The notes under the pieces were generated by a model. The model saw only the letters and a program-made list of their open reading frames with translations. It searched no databases and had not been told where the DNA came from. DNA of 64,000 nt, taken from Desulfohalovibrio reitneri (GTDB taxonomy: Bacteria; Desulfobacterota; Desulfovibrionia; Desulfovibrionales; Desulfovibrionaceae). Made by a program: the position numbers and the translations under genes. Of this stretch, positions 19,520 to 26,742 are shown one piece after another (the stretch's first letter is position 1; each line of letters begins with the position of its first letter). The DNA lies in the NCBI RefSeq assembly GCF_000711295.1, contig NZ_JOMJ01000003.1, forward strand, positions 2,429,501 through 2,493,500, given 5' to 3'.

Positions 19520-20470
19520 ATGACCGAGACCCCCGTCATTTCCGGCCCCGAGACCGTCAGCCAAACCATCGAACGATACGCTTCACAACGCCCGCAAATG
19601 GAGCCCATCCTGCGTGCCTTCGAGTCCCCTCTGCGCGAACGCGCCAAGTTACGGGAAGAGTTTGCTCGGGATTCCCTGGATCTCTCCGGCATCGACTGTT
19701 CCCGGCTGGTAGGGGGCGATACGGGCGCACCGCTTTTGGCCGGGGTGGATCTGGCTTTCCTCGCCAGATGGATCGAGCGTTCGGCCTCGGCCCTGCTGCC
19801 GCTGTTGCAGCGTGCCATGCCGGACAGCCAGGAGCTTGACCGCATCGCCGAGGCCGCATCCGGGAAAGGCCTGGACCTGAAGGCCTGCGGCCGCATGCTT
19901 CTGGACGGCGACCGCGCCTCCCTGGAGCGCGAGGCGGAAGTCTTCGGTGTATCCCCGGCCATGTTGGAGTTCACGCTGGCCGAAATCCTGGCGGCCCCAT
20001 TGGCGTCGCTGACGGACCAGCTTCAGGAGAAATTGCATGAGGCCTCTTGGCGGCAAGGCGTCTGTCCGGTCTGCGGTTCCTTCCCCTCAGTGGCTTGCCT
20101 GGGCAGGCCGGAAACGGTGGAGCTGGACTCCCTGGTTGGCGGCGGTGGACAAAAGTACCTGCACTGTTCGCTGTGCGGCCACGACTGGCGATACCGCCGC
20201 GACGCGTGTCCGGCCTGCGAAAACGCCGACCCGGGAACAAGAGAGATGCACCACGCGGTCAAGGCGCGGCAGGAACGAATCGAGGCCTGCACCAAGTGCG
20301 GTGCCTACTTCCTGTGTATCGACCTGCGGGAGTATGCCGAGGACCCTGACCTGTCCGTCGCCCCCCTGGCTCTTATGCATCTTGATATCATCGCCTCGGG
20401 CAAAGGGTATAGGCCCCTGGCCCCGGCCCCTTGGAACACCTTCCCCGCCAGGGAGGCGGAAGGGGCATGA
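19520..20470 (+). CDS. fdhE: Formate dehydrogenase accessory protein FdhE
   Basis: 316 residues from the ATG at 19520, chosen because GGGAGG precedes it; the frame is open further upstream to 19418. FdhE is a rubredoxin-like zinc or iron protein needed to make active formate dehydrogenase. The four CxxC motifs of the family are present in order: CPVCGSFP, CSLCGHDW, CPACENAD and CTKCGAYF (about residues 180-265). The gene lies 106 bases after fdhB and its stop overlaps the fdhD start (ATGA), so the pair is translationally coupled. Confidence 0.92.
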   Translation: MTETPVISGPETVSQTIERYASQRPQMEPILRAFESPLRERAKLREEFARDSLDLSGIDCSRLVGGDTGAPLLAGVDLAFLARWIERSASALLPLLQRAMPDSQELDRIAEAASGKGLDLKACGRMLLDGDRASLEREAEVFGVSPAMLEFTLAEILAAPLASLTDQLQEKLHEASWRQGVCPVCGSFPSVACLGRPETVELDSLVGGGGQKYLHCSLCGHDWRYRRDACPACENADPGTREMHHAVKARQERIEACTKCGAYFLCIDLREYAEDPDLSVAPLALMHLDIIASGKGYRPLAPAPWNTFPAREAEGA

Positions 20471-21228
20471 CCACGTGCATACGGACCGTGTTGCGCCATT
20501 ACCGCAACGCCGTTGAGCCGGTGGAGGACACCCTGGCCGAGGAGCACTGCCTGGCGGTCGTGGTTGATGATGCCGAGTCAGTGCGCACCATGAGTACGCC
20601 GGGCGAGGACGAGGAGTTGGTGCTCGGTCATCTGTTCACAGAGGGACGCATACGTCGTCCCAGGGACGTGCGCTCCATGCGCTTCCACTACCCTGGCAAA
20701 GGGAGAACGGTTGCCGAGGTGGAACTGGCCCCGGAAGCTGGTGACGGTCGACCGGTTTCGCTACCAAGTGGCGCCTGTCTTGATGCCGGGGAGATATTTC
20801 GGCTGATGCGGAAGATGGAATCAATGCAGGCCGTCTTTCGTCGCACTGGGGCGACCCATTGCGCTGCGCTCTTTGACAAGGGCGGTCGCATCCTGTCCAT
20901 GGCCGAGGATATCGGACGACACAACGCCCTTGACAAAGTCATTGGCTCGGCGCTGCGCGACGGTCTACTGGACCGGGCGCTGGTGGCCACCATGAGTTCC
21001 CGCCTAAGCTGCGAGCTTGTTTGCAAGGCCGCGGCCGCTGGGCTGACCTTCCTGTGCGGCCTTTCCGTGGCCACAGGGTTGGCCGTGGACCTTGCCGCGG
21101 AGAAGGGCATCACCCTGGCTGGCAGGGTTCGGGACGGCCGCATGAACGTCTACTCCCACAGAGAACGGGTTCTTTGGCCGCAACAGCACGCCGAACCCGG
21201 CGGTCGACTCTGCGACTCCGCCTCCTGA
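20467..21228 (+). CDS. fdhD: Sulfurtransferase FdhD for formate dehydrogenase maturation
   Basis: 253 residues from the ATG that overlaps the fdhE stop. FdhD moves sulfur from a Cys desulfurase to the Mo/W cofactor of formate dehydrogenase. Family signatures are clear: the TGATHCAALFDKGGRI stretch, the EDIGRHNALDKVIG motif and the closing GRVRDGRMNVY. The usual CxxC is altered: the first Cys is kept (C104 in PSGACLDAG) but the second position is Ala107. E. coli FdhD has Cys121 and Cys124 here. A strong terminator follows at 21261-21294 and ends the fdhABED unit. Confidence 0.9.
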   Translation: MTTCIRTVLRHYRNAVEPVEDTLAEEHCLAVVVDDAESVRTMSTPGEDEELVLGHLFTEGRIRRPRDVRSMRFHYPGKGRTVAEVELAPEAGDGRPVSLPSGACLDAGEIFRLMRKMESMQAVFRRTGATHCAALFDKGGRILSMAEDIGRHNALDKVIGSALRDGLLDRALVATMSSRLSCELVCKAAAAGLTFLCGLSVATGLAVDLAAEKGITLAGRVRDGRMNVYSHRERVLWPQQHAEPGGRLCDSAS

Positions 21229-21260
21229 CCTGCATTTCCGGCACCTCCACTCCCTTACCC

Positions 21261-21294
21261 CGCCTCGGGCAGTAGCCCGGGGCGGCATTTTTTT
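21261..21294 (+). terminator. Rho-independent terminator after fdhD
   Basis: CGCCTCGGGC and GCCCGGGGCG pair over 10 bp (one G-T) around an AGTA loop and are followed by a run of seven T. It separates fdhABED from the FmdE/MoeA-like gene. Confidence 0.9.
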
Positions 21295-21432
21295 GCCAAA
21301 GCGTTTAACAGTTCTCCGCAGTGTGATTGTCCACGGAATTCGCCTTTGGGTAAGTTCAGGCAACACGACTGAAATGCCCGGGGTGCCGCCATCACGGAAG
21401 GCCCGGGCGTGAACGAATCAAACGGAGCGCCC

Positions 21433-23097
21433 ATGGATTCCATCACAAATGACCACGCGTCGCTACCCCGCATCGGTCCCCATGCCTTCGAGGAATACAT
21501 CCACATGGCAGAACAGTTCCACGGCTACGCCGCCCCGGGACTCATCCTGGGCGGCTTCATGGTTGCCGAGGTGCGGCGTAGGCTGCCGGAGAGCATTCTC
21601 TACGACGCGATCTCAGAGACCGCCTGGTGCATGCCGGACGCCATCCAGATGCTCACCCCCTGCACCATCGGCAACGGCTGGCTGAAAGTATTCAACCTCG
21701 GCCTGTACGCTCTCTGCTTGTACGACAAGGCCACGGGAGAGGGCGTGCGGGCCGCGGTGGACCCATCCAGAATTGGTCCGTACCCGGCCATCGGTGAGTG
21801 GTTATACAAACTCAAGCCCAAAAAGGAGCAGGACAGCGCCAGGCTGCGCGAAGAGATGCGCTTGGCCGGGCACACCATCTGCGACTTCCGTCGCATCACG
21901 GTCAAGCCGGATGTCATGCGGCCCCGGGGGAAGGGGCACATAGGCACCTGCCGCAACTGCGGCCAGCCCTATCCCTGTCGCGACGGAGCGGTCTGCCGCG
22001 CCTGCCAAGGGGAGTCGCCATACGACGATTTTTTGGCCGCGCGGGAGGAGCGTTTTCCCGAAGGCCCCAAGCTTCGCGTCATGGAAGCCGGCGAAGCCAT
22101 CGGCAAGACCCTGCTCCACGATATGACCGGCATCGAGCCGGGGCGGAGTAAAGGGGCTGTTTTCAAGCGCAAGCAGCGAGTGGAGGTGGAGGACGTCTGC
22201 CAACTGCAGCGGCTAGGTCGATACAGCGTGTATGTGGAGGAAGGGCAGAGACTGGACCCGGACTGGATTCACGAGGACGAGGCCGCCCGTGCCATGGCCG
22301 GAACGTTGGCGGGAGACGGTGTGGACATAGCCCCAGAAGTCCGCGAGGGCAAGGCTGTGCTCCGAGCCGGGATGGATGGACTGTTGCTGGTGGATGTCGT
22401 CGGACTGGAACGGTTCAACCGAACCCCAGGGGTCATATGCGCCAGCAGGCAGACCGGCTCTTTGGTGAACGCCGGGCAGGAGGTTGCGGCCGCCCGGGCC
22501 ATTCCCCTCTACCTGGAGCGCGAGCAGTTGGAGCGAGCCGTGGAGAGTCTGGACGGTCCGGCTGTGCGGGTGGCCGCGTTGCGACCACGCGGCGTGGGAG
22601 TGCTGGTCACGGGAACCGAGGTCTTTCAGGGGCTGGTCAACGACAGGTTCGCGCCCATCGTGCGAGCCAAGGTTGAAGCCATGGGCTGCAGGGTGGTGGC
22701 AACCGAGATTGCCCCGGATGACAGGAATTGCATCGCGGGCGCGGTGCGCTCAATGCTGGAACGGGGAGCGGAGTTGATCGTGACCACCGCGGGGCTGTCT
22801 GTGGATCCCGAAGACGTGACACGAAAGGGGCTGGAGGATGCCGGTGCAAGGGACATGCTCTACGGACTGCCGGTGTTGCCGGGCGCAATGAGCCTGGTGG
22901 CCAAGGTGGAGGAGAGCCGCATCATTGGCGTACCCGCCTGCGCTCTGTATTTCCGCACCACGGGCTTCGACGTTCTGCTGCCGCGCGTCCTGGCCGATCT
23001 GGAGATAACCCGCAGCGATCTGGCCGCTCTGGGCCACGGCGGCCTCTGCCACAACTGCAAGAACTGCACTTATCCCAAGTGCGGCTTCGCTAAATGA
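21433..23097 (+). CDS. FmdE-domain protein fused to a MoeA-like molybdopterin-binding domain
   Basis: 554 residues from the ATG at 21433, chosen because GGAG lies 6 bases upstream; a GTG at 21409 is an alternative. Residues 1-165 match FmdE, found with molybdenum/tungsten enzymes such as formylmethanofuran dehydrogenase (HMAEQFHGYAAPGLILGG, TPCTIGNGWLKV). A zinc-ribbon-like CRNCGQPYPCRDGAVCRAC follows. Residues 215-530 resemble MoeA/MogA molybdopterin-binding folds (GVGVLVTGTEVFQGLVNDRF, LIVTTAGLSVDPEDVT, GLPVLPGAMSLVAKV). The C-terminus ends in CHNCKNCTYPKCGF, a possible metal site. Its place next to fdh and a ModE-type regulator suggests Mo/W cofactor insertion or sensing for formate dehydrogenase; that role is inferred. 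Confidence 0.82.
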   Translation: MDSITNDHASLPRIGPHAFEEYIHMAEQFHGYAAPGLILGGFMVAEVRRRLPESILYDAISETAWCMPDAIQMLTPCTIGNGWLKVFNLGLYALCLYDKATGEGVRAAVDPSRIGPYPAIGEWLYKLKPKKEQDSARLREEMRLAGHTICDFRRITVKPDVMRPRGKGHIGTCRNCGQPYPCRDGAVCRACQGESPYDDFLAAREERFPEGPKLRVMEAGEAIGKTLLHDMTGIEPGRSKGAVFKRKQRVEVEDVCQLQRLGRYSVYVEEGQRLDPDWIHEDEAARAMAGTLAGDGVDIAPEVREGKAVLRAGMDGLLLVDVVGLERFNRTPGVICASRQTGSLVNAGQEVAAARAIPLYLEREQLERAVESLDGPAVRVAALRPRGVGVLVTGTEVFQGLVNDRFAPIVRAKVEAMGCRVVATEIAPDDRNCIAGAVRSMLERGAELIVTTAGLSVDPEDVTRKGLEDAGARDMLYGLPVLPGAMSLVAKVEESRIIGVPACALYFRTTGFDVLLPRVLADLEITRSDLAALGHGGLCHNCKNCTYPKCGFAK

Positions 23098-23110
23098 CCT
23101 GGAGGAGGCC

Positions 23111-23539
23111 ATGAAGTCTCATTATCCCACCGTGCGGCTGAAACTTTGGCTGCAGGACGGTCAGGAGGTCGTATTTGGTACCGGGCGTGTACTTCTGTTG
23201 GACCGAATCGAACGGCATGGTTCCCTCAAGAAAGCCGCGAGCGACCTGGGCATGTCCTACCGCGCAGCCTGGGGCAAACTGAAGGCCACGGAAAAGGTTC
23301 TTGGCACGCAGTTGGTGGAGACGCGCAGCTGCAAGCGGAAGGGGTGTAGGCTGACCGAGGAAGGACGCAGGCTGCGCGACATGTTTAGGGAGTGGTTCGA
23401 CGCGGTGGAGCGGGATGCTTTGGACCACGCCGCGCGGATTTTCCCATGGCGTGTGCGGAGCTATTGCGATCAGGTTCCTTCCGCGTCCCTTAAGGCTGAG
23501 CAGGAACAGCGGCCCACGAGATTTCTGTGCGTCGAATGA
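23111..23539 (+). CDS. ModE-type winged-helix regulator without a molybdate-binding domain
   Basis: 142 residues. The N-terminal 110 match the ModE/LysR-type winged helix: VRLKLWLQDGQEVVFGTGRV, LLDRIERHGSLKKAASDLGMSYRAAWGKLK and LVETRSCKRKGCRLTEEGRRL. The molbindin half of full ModE (about 260 residues) is absent. GGAGGAGG precedes the start, and only 13 bases separate it from the upstream stop, so it is cotranscribed with the FmdE/MoeA-like gene. It probably tunes the fdh or cofactor genes to molybdate or tungstate; this is inferred from context. Confidence 0.8.
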   Translation: MKSHYPTVRLKLWLQDGQEVVFGTGRVLLLDRIERHGSLKKAASDLGMSYRAAWGKLKATEKVLGTQLVETRSCKRKGCRLTEEGRRLRDMFREWFDAVERDALDHAARIFPWRVRSYCDQVPSASLKAEQEQRPTRFLCVE

Positions 23540-23678
23540 ATCGTTACGCCCTCGCTTCGTAACCATTTTCGATTCCAAATAGTTTTCCGGCCGCACTCCC
23601 AAGCTCCCGGAGGCCTGGGAGGTCCGGCAGCCGTTGACCGCGAGACCAAGCGGAAAGGGAAAATTTTCTATTTTGTTC

Positions 23679-23698
23679 TTATGTCTGTTTTGACATAA
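23679..23698. promoter_or_regulatory. Perfect dyad TTATGTC-N6-GACATAA, candidate operator
   Basis: The 7-bp arms lie at 23679-23685 and 23692-23698, 14 bases before the ATG at 23713 and after the ModE-type gene. A likely binding site for either neighbouring product. Confidence 0.5.
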
Positions 23699-23712
23699 CT
23701 AAACAAAGGCGT

Positions 23713-24543
23713 ATGGACGTAAGCAGCTTCAACCAATTGATATCCAGCGAGAATCGCGCGCGCAGATTCTTTTTGGGATTTTGCTGGAAAAACCATCAAC
23801 GGTTTTGTCCGCGATGCCGTGAGCGCAAGCTTTACCGCGTGGGTGACCGCAGGCGGTGCTCTCGCTGCATGTATACTTTCCACGACTTTAGCAGACGTTT
23901 CATCAAAGGATGCAACTTCACCTTTCGGCAGTGGCTTTGGTTTCTGAAACTGTATGAGCTGAACGTGCCCAGCAAGGAGATGGCCAGGCAACTCAAAGTG
24001 TCCTACGTCACCGTGCTCAAGGCAAGGGACATCACACGCAGGGCCATCTTGGCGCAGGCTCTGGATGCAAATAGTTACTATCGCCTGGGCATTCGCCCAG
24101 GCTCGGGGCGGAGAAAGGGCCGGCCAACCATGCGCAACTCCCCAGTCTTCGGCGTGCTGGATCTGGGAGGGTACGTCATCTGCGACCTCATGTCGGACTT
24201 AACCGTGGAGAACATACTCCATTTCAAGCTCAATTTCTGTTTGAAGACATCGCATTTGGGGCAACTGGTATATACCTCACCCTACCAGAAATACACCGCC
24301 CTGACGGCCTGCGGTCCGGACCTATGGACTACGAACTTCATACGCCACGGGGACACGCGCATCCCGGTGGATGCAACGGATTTTTGGCGTGACGTCAAGG
24401 CGCGCCTGCGCTCTGTGCGCGGGGTTAACCCGACCACCTTCCCCTTATACCTCAAGGAGTGGGAGTTGCGGTTCAACAACCGCGGTGAGAGCCTCGTCCC
24501 GGTCTTGGCGGCCGCTCTGTGCGGCTTCGTGCCAAAAAGTTAA
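23713..24543 (+). CDS. IS1595-like transposase homologue, probably catalytically inactive
   Basis: 276 residues with the IS1595 layout: an N-terminal zinc ribbon (C32, C35, C49, C52 in FCPRC..RRCSRC), a helix-turn-helix-like region (NVPSKEMARQLKVSYVTVLK, about 84-103) and an ISXO2-like DDE domain ending in FPLYLKEWELRFNNRG. The first acid is kept (D118 in LDANSYYRLG). The expected second Asp is Ser189 (VYTSPYQKY where the family has TD-x-x-x-Y), and the expected Glu of I-E-x-F-W is Thr222 (VDATDFW). The frame is otherwise clean and no terminal repeats were found. It could be a decaying insertion sequence or a transposase taken over as a DNA-binding protein. Confidence 0.75.
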   Translation: MDVSSFNQLISSENRARRFFLGFCWKNHQRFCPRCRERKLYRVGDRRRCSRCMYTFHDFSRRFIKGCNFTFRQWLWFLKLYELNVPSKEMARQLKVSYVTVLKARDITRRAILAQALDANSYYRLGIRPGSGRRKGRPTMRNSPVFGVLDLGGYVICDLMSDLTVENILHFKLNFCLKTSHLGQLVYTSPYQKYTALTACGPDLWTTNFIRHGDTRIPVDATDFWRDVKARLRSVRGVNPTTFPLYLKEWELRFNNRGESLVPVLAAALCGFVPKS

Positions 24544-24870
24544 ATCGAAGACTGCTATGGAATCACAGGGAGACGACTTGTCGCATTTTTTCAAACTATC
24601 GCGGTTACGGCGACCGAAGTGGAAGGTTCCAGGCGGGCCCCCCACATAGCTGCGAGACCTTCCGCTTTCACTTCGTTCGCTGGTTTTTGGTCGCCAAGGG
24701 CTCTGTGTTTTTCCATTCGTCGGCGTAGTGTTTTGTCGAGTGGTGTAATCCCCCGTCCATTCCTCGGATCTTCCTTAGACTATAGACGACTTGGAAAGCT
24801 CCCTCAGAGGTGCCCTCGATTCTTCGGACCAATGAGCGGCGTTTGCAAGGTGGACAGGCTCAAATGTTCA
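24544..24870. other. 327-bp spacer between the transposase-like gene and the IS3 element
   Basis: AT-richer than the flanks (first line about 42% GC). I see no gene, no inverted repeat that would mark the right end of an IS1595 element, and no terminator. Its last four bases (TTCA, 24867-24870) are the left copy of the IS3 target duplication. Confidence 0.4.
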
Positions 24871-24944
24871 TATCCTGCCCCCAGTTTGAAACAGCCTTGA
24901 TTTAAGTGGAAGTCCGTGGCTTCTCAACAGGCAGGAGGTTTGCC

Positions 24945-25217
24945 ATGAAGCGACGGAAGTGGACCCCGGAGCAGAAGACTCGGGTCGTCCTCGAAGGCCT
25001 TCGAGGACGACCCGTGGGCGAAGTGTGCGCCGAGTACGCCATCTCGCAGAACCAGTACTACAAGTGGCGCGATCAATTCCTTGCCCAGGCGCACAAAGCG
25101 TTCGAGACCGAGCACGGCGCACAGCGTACGGCCAAGCTTGAGCGCGAGAACATGAAGCTCAAAAGCCTGATCGGTGAGTTGACCATTGAGCTAAAAAAAA
25201 GCGGGCCGTTCGGATGA
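24945..25217 (+). CDS. IS3 transposase OrfA (helix-turn-helix, InsE-like)
   Basis: 90 residues from the ATG at 24945 with GGAGG upstream. The helix-turn-helix region is KTRVVLEGLRGRPVGEVCAE followed by YAISQNQYYKWRDQFL. A leucine-zipper-like coil follows (TAKLERENMKLKSLIGELTIEL). It binds the element ends and is the N-terminal part of the OrfAB transposase. The stop overlaps the orfB start (ATGA at 25214-25217), and eight A at 25193-25200 just before the end allow the usual -1 frameshift. Confidence 0.9.
   Translation: MKRRKWTPEQKTRVVLEGLRGRPVGEVCAEYAISQNQYYKWRDQFLAQAHKAFETEHGAQRTAKLERENMKLKSLIGELTIELKKSGPFG
25193..25200 (+). promoter_or_regulatory. A8 slippery site for -1 frameshift between orfA and orfB
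   Basis: Eight consecutive A followed by G, 17 bases before the orfA stop. Slipping back one base joins orfA to orfB, the known way IS3 elements make the fused transposase. Confidence 0.75.
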
Positions 25218-25990
25218 AGCGTGGACCATATGCAAAGGTCGCCGAGCGCAACGCCGACCTCCTGGCCCGCATTCGCGGCATCAAGGCCGACCATCCGTTC
25301 TGGGGATACCGTCGGGTCTGGGCGTTTCTGCGCTTCGTGGACGGCGTAGTCGTCGGCAAAAATCGCGTCTACCGGCTCATGAGCGAGCATGACCTCACGG
25401 TGAAGCCCAACCTGCGACTCAAGGCCAAACGCAGGCCGACCGGCGTCAAGCCCCGGCCCACGCGACCCAACGAGTGGTGGGGTATCGACATGACCAAAAT
25501 CAAGATTGACGGCTACGGCTGGCTGTACGTGGTCATTGTGCTTGATTGGCGCACCAAGAAGGTCGTCGGCCATTACGCCGGCGACCAGGCCAAGGCGTGG
25601 CATTGGCTCTCGGCGCTCAACGCGGCTGTCGGCAGGCAGTTCCCCGAAGGCGTGCGCGACGGCGGTCTTCATCTCATGGCCGACAACGGCTGCCAGCCGA
25701 CCTCGGCGAGCTTCATGAAGGCTTGCCGCGTCATGGACATCAAACTCGCCTTCACCAGCTACAACAACCCAAAAGGCAATGCCGACACCGAGCGCTTCAT
25801 GCGCACCATGAAGGAAGAGCTGGTCTGGATTAATGAATGGCGTAGCCCGACGGCCTTTTGCCAAGCCTTGGGCTCCTGGATCGAAGAATACAACCAAGGC
25901 TACCTGCACTCGGCGCTGGGGTATAAAACCCCGGTGACAACCGAGCAGGAACTGATCAACTCGCGGACTCTCTTAAAAAAGGCTTGCTAA
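25214..25990 (+). CDS. IS3 transposase OrfB (rve integrase core)
   Basis: 258 residues with the IS150/IS3-type core. The HTH_21-like start is DHPFWGYRRVWAFLRF. The catalytic acids are seen in WWGIDMTKIKID, HLMADNGCQPTS and the Glu of YNNPKGNADTERFMRTMKEE. The C-terminal LHSALGYKTPVTTEQEL is the usual tail. It may be made as OrfAB by frameshift or on its own by coupling at the ATGA overlap. The gene is intact, so the element may be active. Confidence 0.92.
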   Translation: MKRGPYAKVAERNADLLARIRGIKADHPFWGYRRVWAFLRFVDGVVVGKNRVYRLMSEHDLTVKPNLRLKAKRRPTGVKPRPTRPNEWWGIDMTKIKIDGYGWLYVVIVLDWRTKKVVGHYAGDQAKAWHWLSALNAAVGRQFPEGVRDGGLHLMADNGCQPTSASFMKACRVMDIKLAFTSYNNPKGNADTERFMRTMKEELVWINEWRSPTAFCQALGSWIEEYNQGYLHSALGYKTPVTTEQELINSRTLLKKAC

Positions 25991-26075
25991 ACCGGGGGCA
26001 GTACATTCAGAACCACCATTACCTACAATATGAACAAATTAGCTATTGCCAAAGGGAAAAATGCTTCCCATGGGA

Positions 26076-26101
26076 AAATGTTCACACCCGGTTCACCGGC
26101 A
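26076..26101 (+). repeat. 26-bp repeat, inverted copy of 6214-6239
   Basis: Matches the minus strand of 6214-6239 at 24 of 26 bases (shared ATGTTCAC and CCCGGTTCACCGGCA parts). The other copy lies between integrase remnants. Confidence 0.6.
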
Positions 26102-26256
26102 TACTTAACCTTTTGCCGGAAAGATGCACTGCTGCTAGTCTATTCCTTTTTTCATAGTAGAATGTTGCAAACGTCCAACGCGTCCCTTGCGTATCCTTTG
26201 TGCCTCATTCCTGAGTGAGAGACTGAAGCAAATATTTTTCAATCGAATGAAAAAGT

Positions 26257-26280
26257 AGGTTAGGCGGCCATGTTTTTCTG
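26257..26280 (-). repeat. 24-bp repeat, exact inverse of 15096-15119
   Basis: All 24 bases match the opposite strand of 15096-15119. It ends where copy C of the dispersed repeat family begins. Confidence 0.8.
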
Positions 26281-26440
26281 GTTATCGGCCTCCGGGCCGA
26301 TTTCGTCTCGCGTCCCCTGGGCCCTGCGGCAAGATAATCTGCATGTGTACTAGCGCGAAGGCGCGAGGTGGAATCGCGGCCGGGGAGCGCCCCGGCGCTG
26401 TTGCGATCGGGAGTGCGTTTGGCCGGTACGCCGCGCTCCG
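26281..26440 (+). repeat. Dispersed intergenic repeat family, copy C (right half)
   Basis: Shares CGGCCTCCGGGCCGATTT, CCCTGCGGCAA, TGCATGTGTA and a CGGGGAGCGCCCCGGCG-like tail, in the same order, with the copies at 27.7, 43.4 and 47.7 kb. The left half of the unit is missing. Confidence 0.7.
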
Positions 26441-26742
26441 CTGATTGGCGCAGCGGGCGAGACGGAGCGCGTGGGCTGCGTCGCGCTACCTGGTCTGTCT
26501 GTGGCCCTGCTGGGTGACGCGCCGCTGTCAACAAATTTTACACATGTGTGTAGCCGGACCTGACATGTTCCGTGGCATGTGTTCACGAGGTGCTCATAAT
26601 TGCTCGGCATAAAAAGGTAAAAAATAGGGAATGGATTTTGCTATGGCTTGTGGAAAGGGCTTCGGGATTGGGGTGATATGGGGCCCGCCGTGAATCTGGA
26701 GGCAAGCCAGGCGGGCAGGACAATCTAGAAGGGGATAAAGCC

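Larger units (their letters stand above)
24871..26005 (+). mobile_element. IS3-family insertion sequence, complete, about 1135 bp
   Basis: The left end TATCCTGCCCCCAGTTT and the complement of the right end TGTACTGCCCCCGGTTT match at 14 of 17 positions. A 4-bp direct repeat TTCA flanks it (24867-24870, 26006-26009). Inside are orfA and orfB in the -1 relation typical of IS3, with a run of eight A as slippage site. Both frames are intact. Confidence 0.85.
26006..26742. other. 737-bp spacer with converging repeats before the PEP-CTERM gene
   Basis: No gene supported. In order it holds the right IS3 target repeat (26006-26009), the 26-bp repeat (26076-26101), the 24-bp repeat (26257-26280), and copy C of the dispersed repeat family (about 26281-26440). 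The remainder to 26742 shows only the ribosome-binding site of the next gene (AAGGGG before ATG 26743). Short frames here lack families. Confidence 0.5.

Noticed and set aside
21295-21432. Molybdenum-cofactor riboswitch in the leader of the FmdE/MoeA-like gene
   Set aside because: Only a 7-bp GC stem is visible; I could not match the conserved Moco RNA core, so it is noted as a hairpin and not called.
26030-26218. Short plus-strand frame of 62 codons after the IS3 element
   Set aside because: It overlaps the 26-bp repeat, has no ribosome-binding site and no family; the MFTPGSPA stretch it shares with a frame at 6022-6357 only reflects the repeat.
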